Shown: positions 30,311 to 42,085 of the stretch, piece by piece
Numbering within the stretch: the first letter of the stretch is position 1
Layout: each line of letters opens with the position of its first letter
Assembly: GCF_963678635.1 (NCBI RefSeq)
Contig: NC_087063.1
Location: 51,535,220 to 51,595,219 of the forward strand
Direction of reading: 5' to 3'
Source: Symsagittifera roscoffensis
Taxonomy: Eukaryota; Xenacoelomorpha; Acoela; Convolutidae
DNA: 60,000 bases
Translations under genes and position numbers: made by a program
Notes under the pieces: generated by a model
What the model saw: only the letters and a program-made list of their open reading frames with translations
Databases searched by the model: none
Told to the model about the DNA's origin: nothing

Positions 30311-31969
30311 GTGAAAATTATGTTGCAGAAGCAACAGAGAGATAATCATCAGTTTTGAAGAAGATTTTGTTGAATTTTAGCTAATATCGAATAAATTTCT
30401 AAGAAAAATTTATCTCAACTTTAGTCAGTTTAAGCAATTAACTGTTCATTTTTATCATTGATCTGAAATTCTGTACTATTAAGGTGAATAACTTCTCTGA
30501 ATTTGTAATTTTTGTACAAATTTGGGTTAATCATTGAGCAAAAATCTAGAAGTTTTATGAAATATTGCTCTTAATGTTCATTCGTATTGAGAATCCTATC
30601 TCAATTCTCCCTGAATTGGAAAAAAAAGTCAGTTAATTATCCAATTAAAAGGTTGAAAATGGAAAATTTTTGACACATTTGAATAATTTTTATTTTACTT
30701 TCTTAAAAATTACGGTTATTTTCACTATCTTCCGCAAGTTTCAATTCAATTCAGCTTTAATGAGCTTTCTTGTTAATTCTGCGAGCGTTATATAACCCGC
30801 TTTGTTACTCCAATAATGCTGAAATTTATCGTATTTCAATTTTATGTGTGAAATTTTGGAAAAATCCATATTTCATTTCAAAGTTTTGTATCAGTGTCTC
30901 AACATGATGCCAATTGAAATACAATTTGAGCTTAATTTTAAACTCTAATCACATCTTTTTTTTAAAAGTTAGATCAGAAGCAACAAAAAACTAGCCAAGA
31001 CCTTGAAAACTTTGCAATTTTTTCCAAAAATTTGCAGTTTGTTCCAAAAAATTTGAAATTTTTGCAATTTTTTGCGAAAACTTTGAAACTTTTGCAATTT
31101 TTTCCAAAATATTGACTTTTTTTCGAAAATTCAGTAGGTTTTGGCATAAATTCAAGCAGATAGAAATTAAGATTATCCATTAAATTAGACGATTTACAGT
31201 AAAACTTATAGTGTTTTGAAGTTTTTATGAAAAATTTTCAATTTTTGTGACAAAAACTCCAAGTTTTTACCCAAAAACTCTTACCATTGACTTACCATGT
31301 ACAATAAAACTGATTACATAACCTTAATTTTACAACCTACACGTAATTAAACAGTATTAATTAACAATTAGATAATGCGAGTCAAAATTTTTGCGAAAAA
31401 AACTAGACATTTCCACACAAAAACCAAATTTTGTTTCAAAAAGCATGATTTTTTTCTCGAAGTATCGCTAGGTTGCAGTATAGCTTTAGACAGTTTCCTC
31501 GTCGCATCAAACCTGTAAATTAATAATCATTACATTTAAATTGTAGACGCTAGCTAAGAAACGCAAGTATCGGCAAAATCGAACTCAAAAAACTCGGGTG
31601 TCAAAATTTTTTTGAAACTTACCATCTGAAACCTGCTTAATACATGGGAAACCTATTCCCTATCTTAATACATAGAGAAATTTATTCATTAATGAGTTCT
31701 TAATTCCCTACAATGAATTTCTTATACATAGGGAAATCTATACATGGGAATTTCGCGCGCCGAAAAAAACTTACCATCTGAAACTTACCATCTGAAACCT
31801 CGTATCTTAATACATTGGGAAACCTATTCCCTATCTTATTACATTGGGAAATCTATAGCCTATCTTAATACATAGGTTGAGGACCGGATAATCTATAGCC
31901 TATGTTAATACATGGGGGTCCTCACCCCCCCCCCCCCTTTCGCTTCGAACTACCCCGACATATACTACT

Positions 31970-31975
31970 GACCCA
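31970..31975 (+). repeat. Target site duplication, right copy (GACCCA)
   Basis: GACCCA directly follows the terminus ...CCCCGACATATACTACT and is identical to 13,984-13,989. Confidence 0.75.
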
Positions 31976-32353
31976 ATATCGCAGCACAAGAACCCATTGA
32001 AGAAGAACAATGGCCAACTTGTTGTTAATCTCACATACATATCCTAATCACTTGGTACTTCACACAGAAAGGTAAAACTTCATCCTACACGTAGTCTCGC
32101 TCTAAGTTTAAGGAAATTGATCTGGAATTTTGACGCGATCAATCAAGAAGATCTAAGATAAAACGAGACCCACTTCTAGAATACGAGCAACTGCCCTTCT
32201 TCTCTCTACGAAGACAACTACATCTCTCCTTCCTTCACGCAGTGTCTGATTCACAAGAAAACTACTCCAAAGAACAAAGAAATCTCCACATCCATCCTTC
32301 ACTATAACAAACAATTTGAAACTAAAAACTCTCTAAAACCCGGATGGATGAAC
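31976..32353 (+). mobile_element. Element 3 internal region, right part
   Basis: This continues the coding-free LTR derivative after the insertion. It resembles 54,540-54,934 of copy 2 in layout and ends with CTCTAAAACCCGGATGGATGAAC, the equivalent of the purine-rich tract CCCGGATGGGTGGAA before LTR2a. No gene is present. Confidence 0.65.
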
Positions 32354-32721
32354 CAGTTTAAAACTAGTGTTTATAGCCAATTATAATCTTGATAAAACTA
32401 TCTCTAAAAAAAATTACTTACTAACCAATCATGATCCATAACTAACACTGACAATTACTCATAGTGCTGAAACAACGTGTTTTTTCAGCACCGGAACAAT
32501 TTGAATATAACTTAGAAGACAGTTGTTCTCCTTTGGAACAAAAGCCAGATACAAGTATACGCTAAATCTATTGAGACTAGGAGATATAAGAGTAAGATTA
32601 AGGTTGGTTTTAGACGAAAAAACTGCACGAATCTATCCGGCCGAAAATAAGATAGCTGTACCTTATCTGTGTACCTTATCTGAAATTACCCTATGAGTGA
32701 GCCACCACGGACTTAAACTCA
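32354..32721 (+). repeat. Right LTR of element 3
   Basis: Matches to the LTR family include CCAATCATGATCCAT, CTAAATCTATTGAGACTAGG, GCACGAATCTATCCGGCCG and the end CGGACTTAAACTCA. A small duplication (GTACCTTATCTGT repeated) replaces part of the AAGATAGCGTGACG region. The start is diverged from TG. Confidence 0.8.
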
Positions 32722-34477
32722 TTTCCAAAATTTGGAAAGAAAGAATGAAGTTCTCGAAGAAAGTAAATGTTTCCTGTGATTTAGAAATGATGCTTGCCGA
32801 ATATAAAAATGGCAGAAATATAAAAACGATGGAATTTCCAAATCTTCACTGACCTCCCGCGAATCAGAACAAAACTTTTATTTCGAGGGTATCTTTTTAA
32901 TAGAAACAAATTTTTGCTTCATTTAGTTCCGTATCAATTAAACGGCAATTGACTCATTTTTTTAATTGACTTTCGGCTTTTTTGTTTTTGGTTCTTTGCT
33001 TATCAAACTTTCGCACATTCGGTCTTTTGCTCATGAGAATAGCCCCCATCTTTGGGACCAATAGAAACATTTTCAAAACTGCAATGTAGTGGGCACAAAG
33101 TCCAGTTACTTCGCTATTTTACACAGATCTAGTGAATTAAGCGGGCTAATCATCATATGATAATTGATGTTTCTGTGATTCGCAGAAGATATACAAAAAG
33201 CAATCAGGACCGACTTAGCATAGTTCGTTGGTATTATTTCTTTGCATTCTAGAAGAAGTTTTTTTTGCTACTCAAGGCCTTTTTTGCAGCTAAAATTTCA
33301 CGTGAGCCACTTGCAGCCTTACATGGTCGACTGAGACACAACTGGAGCTAGGTGTCATGAGAGAGCAGTGGGCCACGGCAGTGGGTAGAATCGATGATCT
33401 AAAGATGTCTACTTCATCCCTTTACAAATGTTCTAAAAGCCTCTCAACGTGTTCAGTAGATAAATTACATATGGCTAGGGCAATAACTTTGAATGTAACT
33501 AAAAAAAGACTCAGTAAAGTAACAAATTAAGTGTAGATATACCACTGAATGATGCAGCCGCGAATATTTTTGGCTTCAAAGCACCGTCCGTCTGTCTGTT
33601 CAAAAGTAGTTTTTCGTTTTTTTTTCTCGCTCGCCTAGCACTGGAAACTGCTCCGATTTTAAATTTGGGAACCCAAACTTTTTGAGATCTCCCAACCACG
33701 AATTTACTTACCCTAACCGCAAATTGCTTGTTCTCTGACGATTTTTAAATTGGGATTCTAATTTTTTTCTTTGTCCCGAATCCGTTTAAAACAAAAGCAA
33801 AGGATTCCGTTCTATATCTAATGAGGTATACTACATGAGCGCAATAAGAAATAACTCGCAAAAATATTTTAGGTTGAAAATTGTCACATAGTTTGTTTTC
33901 ATCTCGAGAAATGAGGAAAATGCAAAAAATTGCTCAAGTTTTGTTCGGATGAGTTTATATGAGAAACGTGGCTCGTTTGTGCAGATCGAAAACATGAAAA
34001 AGCTACTTATCCTACCGTTGCTAATTTTGAAAAACGATTCAAAGAATTTGCGATTTTAATTCTATGATAATTGAGAAAGGGTGAAGCAAATAGTTCGACT
34101 TGTTTTGATAAACTTTCAAAATAATAAAAAAATTACCATTGGTCCAGTTAAATATCTATCATGAGATATAGGACAGAGAAGTGGTATCTGCAAAGTTACC
34201 TTCACTTTCCTTGTCTTGAAATTCAGTTCTGAAATTCAGGTCTGTGAGGTGTTGGAAAACAAAATAAATTGGAAAACGTAGAACACTTTCAACCGACTTG
34301 AAATCAACCATGAGATTTAAATGACTGTGAAAAAAAACCTATCCGGAAAATTCTGATCATCACAAAACTTTCTAGCTTCTGTTTTTTTTTCCAGTAAAAA
34401 TGATATGTCATCAAATTTAGAATATTTGTAGTTCTTATTGGCATCGGCAACTCTTCATTGTACAAATACTTAAATAA
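32722..34477. other. Intergenic DNA, no feature recognised
   Basis: This is unassigned sequence with ordinary AT-rich composition and no frame I can support on either strand. A patch at 33,290-33,420 is slightly GC-richer but holds no motif I know. Confidence 0.35.
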
Positions 34478-34738
34478 TGCAATAAGCGGCTGCATGCAAT
34501 TTTCAATGATGCCTCAGGTTTTGATCACGAAGTTTACAATACGGTACGACCTACAGTTATATACTACCCTGGAAGTGAAAGAAGTCTGATTGTTCATTTG
34601 ACTCGTTTCACTTTGCGCCTAGCTGTCAAATTGACGAGACCAGCCAGTGGAATTGAGGTAAGCCACCTCAACTGCGGAAGCATTCAAACAAATGATAAAA
34701 AACACAACCAAATAAATCTGGATAAGCAAAAGCAATGA
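34478..34738 (+). other. Orphan open frame with splice-donor-like end
   Basis: A frame without ATG reads CNKRLHAIFNDASGFDHEVY and on through RPTVIYYPGSERSLIVHL and RFTLRLAVKLTRPASGIE to GAG|GTAAGC at about 34,656, a good 5' splice-site match. The residue mix looks like real protein. It could be an exon of a decayed gene; no family recognised. Confidence 0.3.
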
Positions 34739-34982
34739 GTTCAAGGGGATTTCCAAAACTTGGAGAGTGGAGGCAAATGGAGAGTTGCTTGGGAAAAAAT
34801 TCTTTCACCCACTGTAACCACGTAACAGATACCAGCATACTGTACTAAAAAAGAGAGACAGGTGAAAATACAAAAGTTGAAAGAGACGGAATCGAGAAAT
34901 TTTTGAATGAACTCAATCAGATGTATGATATAATCAAAAATTTCAGTAATAGCATTGACCCGATTACAAAACATGTTCTTAT

Positions 34983-35207
34983 ATGGATGCATTGATGGCC
35001 TTAGCTTTAGTCCACAGATTCTCAGCAATTTCAACTTCAAAAGTTGAAGAAAAAGAACGGGCTACCATAGTGTTTAAAAGGCATCCCTTAATTACATTGC
35101 ACTCTCACTTTATGAAACTCCATGTGCGTCTCCAATTTCGATATATCTTTATCAACTCGAAAGATGTGACATTTCTCGTTATCAGAGAGACAACATTGCA
35201 CCGATGA
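34983..35207 (+). pseudogene. Possible Polinton-type capsid protein fragment
   Basis: The 74-codon frame contains HSHFMKLHVRLQFRYIFINS followed by KDVTFLVIR. The pattern (hydrophobic-x-LHV-x-hydrophobic...INS-x-DV-x-hydrophobic-x-hydrophobic-IR) recalls the jelly-roll strand pair in capsid proteins of Polintons/Mavericks of the C. elegans F54H12.2 type. The resemblance is from memory of the family pattern and is weak. The frame is short and its surroundings are full of stops, so at best this is a remnant. Confidence 0.22.
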
Positions 35208-35479
35208 TAAAAGTCATTGATAATAATTGACGAGTGAAAAACAGTAACGCTTTGAACCAAATCTTTAGAGAGCTTTGAGTAACATGTATCATATGAAACT
35301 TCTCTGAGCAATATCGGTAAGTCGATGAGTATGGCAGTAAATCTACAAACAGAAACCGGCAGACTTGTACTCTTTGCGGATGGAGGAGAAATTTTTTTTG
35401 AATTTTAATTTTCGAAAGTTTTCTGTTGAATTGAACGGAAACGTACAATCAAAACGCCACACCTCAAAGGACATAAAAA

Positions 35480-35614
35480 ATGCGGGGTTGTGGCTTCGGT
35501 GCTCAGATTACGGGCATTGGACGCGTTGCACTTCCATTAGTTCGGAATGTTTCGGTTCCGGCACCAAAAGTTAGGGAAAAGAGTTACTTGTTCAGGCAGC
35601 AATCAAAACAATAG
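35480..35614 (+). pseudogene. Possible Polinton small virion-protein remnant (RGCGFG ORF, 44 aa)
   Basis: The frame starts MRGCGFGAQITGIGRVALPL and continues VRNVSVPAPKV. A start with Arg-Gly-x-Gly, small residues and a following hydrophobic/Pro/Lys stretch is typical of a small protein encoded beside the capsid gene in many animal Polintons. It lies within 300 bp of the capsid-like fragment, in the same orientation, which raises the plausibility of both. It ends early at TAG; the Lys-rich sequence downstream (35,700-35,790) could be its displaced tail. The longer frame 35,365-35,574 overlaps it and shows no family pattern. Confidence 0.3.
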
Positions 35615-35816
35615 ATTTAACAACTCGGAAGAAGTCATAAAAATTAAACGCAGAAATGCAGCAAAAAACACGATCAAAATACAAACTGGTAGTGAGCTCA
35701 GAAAAAATTATGTAAATAGGAAAAAAAACGTCAAAAAAGAAAGAAAAAAGTTCTCACTCCAAGAAGCGAACACTAATGGGACGTCACTCCAGCTTCTTGA
35801 CCAGAATTCCAAATGA

Positions 35817-38800
35817 CATCTTATTGAGACCAATTGAAGCAACTCAGAACTCATTGGATTAAGTTCAAAAATCTTGGTTACTTAATTCATTTATTGAAAC
35901 AATCACTCATAAATTGTGCATTGTACCCACCTGTTAGTTGAATGCTAGTATTTGAGGTTTTGAGCAGTAGAAACAACTTTATCGGTCTTCATTGAAATCG
36001 CTTAGAAATTGAATGATGCCTTTATCAAAACATTATTAACGTCATACGATATCATGCAACAGATGCAGCACAGCAACAATTATCACACTTATTCAAAAAT
36101 CTCTTGCGTCTATTTTTTTTAATGCACAATGACGCTGAACATTTAAAAAAAATCAAAAACAAGTGCCAATTTTGTACAATAAATTGTCGTTGGCTTTCTT
36201 TTACGGTAATGATTCAGAACAAATTTGGCTTGCCATTCAAGGCTAATTTTATATGGATTTATGGCGCTAACGAGCGTACTGAGGATGCCGCTGATCTTCG
36301 ATAAATTTGAAGCTGATTTCTTTAATCATAAGACAGGCATCTAATTTTTACAATTAAGCATTATCTGAGATGATCTCTTAAGGATTTTACCAAAAATGAC
36401 AGAGCAGCAAATTAACCATTACCAAGTTCAAACTTTCGATGCTAGTCTATATATGCGGAAGAGGGCGGTAACAGCTTTTTTGCTAGATCAAAACTACGGC
36501 AATTTAGTTTTACACTGAAATTCTACCGCAAAAACTTTTGTCGACATTTGTTGTACAACGCTGCCGACAAAAGTATATTTTTTCCAAAGGAACATTTGAA
36601 TGAACGGTTGTGGCAATGAGCACAAACACAGCATTTGTGGGATCAAATCAAACAAAATTGTTTCCCGATCAAATTTTTCAGCTGATTGAAGTCCTTGTTA
36701 ACCAAAATGTTTTGCAACGTGCAGGTATTTTAATGTCAGAGACTGATGACATAAAAAGACTAAAACACATTTGATGCTCGAGATTCTGTTTTTAATAATG
36801 TTCATGGAACAAACTTAGCTGACTATTACAGTCATTATATAATGACATTTCATTCACTGCACATGATTTTAATCATCCTGAAGTAACCAGTTGCATCATT
36901 CAGTAGAACTGAACTTTGTGGATACAGAGCTTGCCACAGAAGTTCAATTTTTTTGGGAGAGCGTGCATCAAAAGTTGACGTGCTTTCCGATAGAAAAACA
37001 GCTAAAACCACCCGCATGAATTGAACCGCAAAAAATTACTATCTTCAGGTTATTGAGCTTTATAATGTATGGAAAAAATTGCAGCGTCGATTTTGAGTCT
37101 TTTTTCGCGCTAATTGATTTAAAGATGGAATTTTTAAGTTAAAGCAGACCATACCGAAACTCATTGGTTATGTTTCGCTCCAGCTGGTGGTCAAACGTTC
37201 TTTGGAGCTTCTCTTGTACAAAGCCAACGCATTTGTTAAAAAACAACAAGACATTTTTCATGAAAAAAAAACTAAATACTGATAAATTAACCAAATATAA
37301 AAGTTATAAAAATTTCTATTCATAAAAAAAAACTAAAAAAAGATGAAGAAACTATTGCAATTAGTTAAACCAGCCTCAGGTGAACTCACTAAATTTTGTG
37401 CTTTAAAGTAAACGACCTATCTTTTTTTTTACACAGGACATTCATAAATAACAAAGTTATTAATCGTATTTTACTTTAAAGCATCTTTATTATTTCTTCA
37501 GTGGTTTTGATAGATACAACTTGCTGCATCCTAGATGAACTGTTTAAATTAAGACAGAAGGCAAGTCACAATATATTTTAAAAGTCATCTTATTGACTGT
37601 TTAGGGCAGCCATTTTTGTTTTCAATGATAATCTGAGTTTTCGGTTGACAGAAGAGGGCGGGAAAAACGAGAAAATTTTTTCTGGTAGGAACGGACTGCA
37701 AACGCAAAGTTAAATAAAAATGGAGGACATGAAGCATCGGGTTTCCTGTGCAGAATGAAAACGCAAAGTTTTGTTCAATCCGAAGGTGTCTGAAATTGTT
37801 TAATTTTTTCAAGAGATTGTTCATACATTGCTTAAATCACTCCAAGCCACTTGATATGTCTTGCTCTTCATTATCGTTTTTAACTGTTATAGTTTTTTTT
37901 TGCGTGAACCGATCGCTTTGAAATGTATCATCTTTTTTGAAGTCAATCATTTTCTGTTGTTAAATCGCATTCCACCAGTTGGCACTTCGACCATTCTATT
38001 ACTTTTGACTTTTTTATCTGCTAAAAAATCAAAAGTAATCGTTGTCAAAATGACGGTTCGATACATTTTCAATATCGGTCATCATACATTTCTACTCTAA
38101 AAAAAACCACGGAAGTCATCGTAAAAATCAAAATGACTTTCAAGCCAGCTCATAACTGCACAACGGGGAATTTATTCAGATGTTTGATGTAACAGACATG
38201 AAGCCTGATTCAGCTAGCGAGCAGCTGGTGTCGGCTGATTTGTGTTTTTCCTAGGTCTAAATTTCTTTAATATTACTGTTAGAATTTTATGAGTCTTAGT
38301 TACTTTTGTAATTTCTGATTGGCAAGTCCTTATGATGCCATCTGTTTTAACTAATTTGCGCTAGTTGAAAGCATTCTAAAATTTTGAGTTATAAGCCTTT
38401 CTCTGGATATCAAAAACCCCATGTGGCATCTTTAAAAAATAGATCATCAAAGCTGCAGTATTTTTTTGTTAATTAAAAAGTGTAAAATTGTATCAAAAAT
38501 TCACACTGCTAGGTTAATAAAAAAAACTTTATACCACCATCAGCTTAATCAAAAATGGATGTTCGTAATAAAACAATTCAAAATTAGCCTGTACAAAAAT
38601 GTTCACCTGGAAGAAAATCAGCCACAAGATTTTCGTAAACGATCTCGAAACAAGACGCAGCGACTCGTACAACATGGCGTAAAAACCAATTGATGTGACC
38701 GAATTTCTGCTAAATTTTATTGACCTTCTCAGACAGAGCTGAAACAGTGTCTACGAGAGTTTTTTTCTGGTTGACTGATATCCTCCGCTTGAGCTCACTA

Positions 38801-41114
38801 ATTTTCATGACACTACTTGCCGATAGGGATTGCCCGTTAAAACAGTTGAATTACTATTTTAAGTCCATCCTCTCAAAAAAAAACAGGAGGAGACCTTTAG
38901 AGACTAAGTAGGGCAAGAATCCTATTGTGATAGTGAATCCTTTGAAATAGCCCGGACTGGTCGGAAAAACTCGAGGACCAGCAAACACCCAAAATCCAAA
39001 AAATTGGATGTTTTTTGACAAACTCAGCAGCAGGAGTACTCTTCTTCTTTCAGCAGTCAGATCCCTAATGCCCCAAAACTGAAACCCGAGAACCCACCAA
39101 TTGATGCTTGCTATTTGCCAAAAACGCAAACGGCATTTTAGAAACTCAAAAAAAGTTTTTCCTTCATGGTCAGATTAATTTGTGATAAATTTAAAACCTG
39201 GGTCAGTTTTTGCTAATAATTGTTTCTGTTTCTTTAAATTAAAGCCTGCTATGTTATTTTTCATGCGAAAATGAAAAAAGAAACAAAGAAAGTTGAAAAA
39301 AATATATATTTATTTTTTGCTTCAAACTGTTCAAAAGCAAACTTTCGTTGAAACCGATGATAAGCTACTTAATGTCAAGGCTTGAATTTCCAAATGTAAG
39401 ATTTTAATATGATTAGAAGTAAATAAACAAACGTTGCATTTTTCATTTAATTGTTTGAAATATTGTTTGAAATTGTTTAACATAGAAGTTAACAACTTGT
39501 TTTGAATCAATGTACGGTGGATTGTTTTAAGCCACCATTAAGTATTTTTATGTTGTGTATAATCAAATATCCCGAGCTTTATCAACAACTTCTGGTAAAA
39601 ATGGTCAAAATCTCACAAAAGAAATTCTGAAATTGAATTTAGGTTCTAACTTTCCTCAGGAAATCTTGTGAAAGTTTGTTGAAGGAGGTTTCATGGGATT
39701 CGGAGACAAAGAAACTTTTCAAATAAAAAAAAATTAAAGACAAGGATTGATGAGTCCAGCTATGCCGGATTAGCTATTGTCCGCTTAACTAAATGGTCAT
39801 TAGTCACCATTTTGAAAGACTTGTTATGGAAAGTCCAACAGAGCACTATTTTTTTTGGTGGATGTCAATACTCATCTACACGCAAAAAAACACACAAAAA
39901 CATCCTTATAAACAGATACACGCATACATGACCCGGAAAATGAAATCAGTTCAAAAGTATTTGCATAAGACCCTTCAAGGTTTTCGTCCTATTTTAAATA
40001 TTGGCGGTGTTGGTATTTCCTCTTTTTCCTCTTGCGCTTGCTACCACCTAGAGGAATTAGCGGTTACCTTAACCCCGGAATATAAACAACACTTAACAGA
40101 GATATTACAAAAAGGAGCTTAAAAGCTATCAATAAGTTGTTAAGGTGAAATATTCCCGAAAAATTGAATATAAAAACCAAAAATCAGCACTAACATTTTG
40201 AAATCATTTTATTTTGCCTTTCCGACATCAACAGATTCAAAATTTTCTGCAGACTAATTAGAACTTGTTAAAATTCTAAAATTTACATGTTCCAATCTTA
40301 AGAAAAGTCTGAAATTACAATGCCTTATTCACATGCATTTTAAACCAATGAGAAATGAGATCTGAAGCTGTTCAGGCTCTGATAATGCTCAAGAAGTCAT
40401 AGAAGAACGTTGACTATTTTCGAGCTCCCATAAACCAAACGATTGTCAAATGCGATGACTGCTTCGAAGATATCATTTCAAGTACTGAAACCCTTCAGCA
40501 CCTTGAAGTTGATCATGGTCAATCAGCAAACAAACACTGTCCACTGTAAAACAAGGTTCTTGTGTTTTGAGAAGTCCCAGAGTTACAGGAAGACAAATCA
40601 TCGACCACAATATCTTCAGCAGCTGTTGCCTATTCTTCAACAAGCAGCTGAGCGGCAGCAAACTTGGCGAAATCAATCAAAATTGAAACCAACCTGATAG
40701 TTCCTTTTGGAAAACTGACAAATTATTAAATTAATGCCAATGACAATGAAATTGGTCTGCTACAACTCTAGCTCTGATGAAAATAGAAAAATCTAAAATT
40801 AGTAAAATCTACGGTTTATAGACTCTTACCTGTTTAACTCATCGTCATTTTCGAAATTTGTTCAAAGTTTACTGGTTCCTTATTTCAAACTTCTGCATAA
40901 CATTTCATAAAAAGGTTTTTTTTTTGGAAAAAAAGAACTTATGAAGTTTATCGAATCACGGCTGCCTGCTGTGAAAAAAAAACAGTCTCTACGTTTGGGT
41001 GGTCTGTGTCAACGAATTTGAGTATAATCATGCCAAGAGCATTTAGATTATCCTGATCTGTATCTTGACACAGGTGTTTTCCTACAAGCTTCGATTTTTG
41101 AAAAACTTCGAACG
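35817..41114. other. Intergenic DNA, mostly unassigned
   Basis: I find no supported gene in these 5.3 kb. Noted: a 109-codon frame at 39,793-40,122 (ends PEYKQHLTEILQKGA) without recognisable motif; a C2H2-like pattern in a short frame at about 40,439-40,548 (CDDC...HLEVDH); and homopolymer-rich AT stretches. The junction with retroelement copy 2 is at about 41,115. Confidence 0.35.
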
Positions 41115-42085
41115 ATTACCTTCAACAACACGAAATAACAAAAAATCAACTTTCAAATTTTTCGCAAATGCCAAATGCCGCAGAATCACTACAGATGACA
41201 ATGAATCCATAACTCATGGGTGGATCATCAATAACATCAAATAAACCACTAATGGTATTTACAGGAACAGCCCTGAATATTCTGTAGAAGATTATTTAAA
41301 TGCAGTAACAACAAATTTAATTTTAAATATAGGACCTGAACCAATTAATACGCCACTACATCAAAATTGGATACACAGACGCACAGCGTTGATACAAACA
41401 ACCTTAGATGGCGCAGCTCAAAAATGGTTTTCAGTATTACCTATAGAAATAAAATCAGACTGGAAAAAATTTACACAAGAATTTTCAAAAATGTTTGACT
41501 CCGAAAGAAATAAACAACACCAAAGAGTTTTATGTAATGAAATTCGCAGATTACCAAATGAAACCATCAAACAATTAGCAGTACGTATCGAAACACTAGT
41601 TCGAAAAGCATATTCACTTAATACACATGACTATAAAAACACAAAAATGACAGAAATTTTAATGATGACCTTAACACCTCAATTAAGGAAAATAGCAATA
41701 AAAAAGAGAGCATCTCATCCTTCTTCAATTCGTGAGCCAGATTTAGATTTTTGAAAACTAGTAGACAAACTAGAGCAAGCGGAAATCACAATGAAACTTG
41801 AAGAAACAGAAAACCTAAAACTACAATATGTTAATCGAATTGAAACAAACACTACACATATAAATAACATACAGGAATCAGATACAGACCTAGTTGAAAA
41901 AATCACTGAAATACTGAATATTTATGAAAAACACCCAAATTTTAAAGGCAAACCATCTTTCAAAAAATGGTGTAACTATTGCCGACGATACGGACATAGT
42001 ATTTCCGAATGGAGACAAAAACAACAAGATAACCAAAACAAACCTCAAAAGCATAAAGAGCCAAATAAATCGTTCTATCAATATA
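41115..42085 (+). pseudogene. gag: gag, C-terminal part, broken
   Basis: This corresponds to about codons 575-882 of the copy 1 gag. Breaks are a 1-nt loss at about 41,270, an in-frame TGA at 41,751-41,753 (CGA in copy 1), and a 1-nt gain near 42,030 that joins gag in frame to the following Asn/Arg-rich pol start instead of the ATGA overlap. The zinc knuckle has lost its last Cys (SISEW in place of SISEC), so it could not bind zinc normally. Confidence 0.88.

Larger units (their letters stand above)
13990..31969. mobile_element. 17.98-kb Polinton/Maverick-like insertion with giant inverted arms
   Basis: The right end read inward is AGTAGTATATGTCGGGG; the left end reads AATGGTATATGTCGGGG. The 6-bp duplication GACCCA flanks both. 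The ends are inverted copies for roughly 5 kb. A 6-bp target duplication, 5'-AG terminus, long TIRs and 15-20 kb size are established features of Polintons/Mavericks. However, I see no polymerase B, retroviral-like integrase, packaging ATPase, adenain-like protease or capsid gene. Gene content seen: C2H2 zinc-finger exons in the arms and several small unknown ORFs in the core (19.4-25.8 kb). It may be a deleted, non-autonomous or unusual lineage. The class assignment rests on the termini only. Confidence 0.65.
27370..31969 (-). repeat. Right inverted arm of the insertion
   Basis: This is the inverted partner of 13,990-19,440. It contains, from outside in, the terminus, a C-run, subterminal repeats (about 31,600-31,920), AT-rich DNA, a three-unit version of the tandem block (29,560-30,300), non-coding DNA and the zinc-finger exon. 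It is about 0.8 kb shorter than the left arm, which is explained by the missing tandem units. Confidence 0.88.

Noticed and set aside
34741-35040. 99-aa minus frame (FNFCIFTCLSFLVQYAGICYVV)
   Set aside because: It is hydrophobic by virtue of A/T-rich antisense sequence; the plus strand gives the more protein-like frame.
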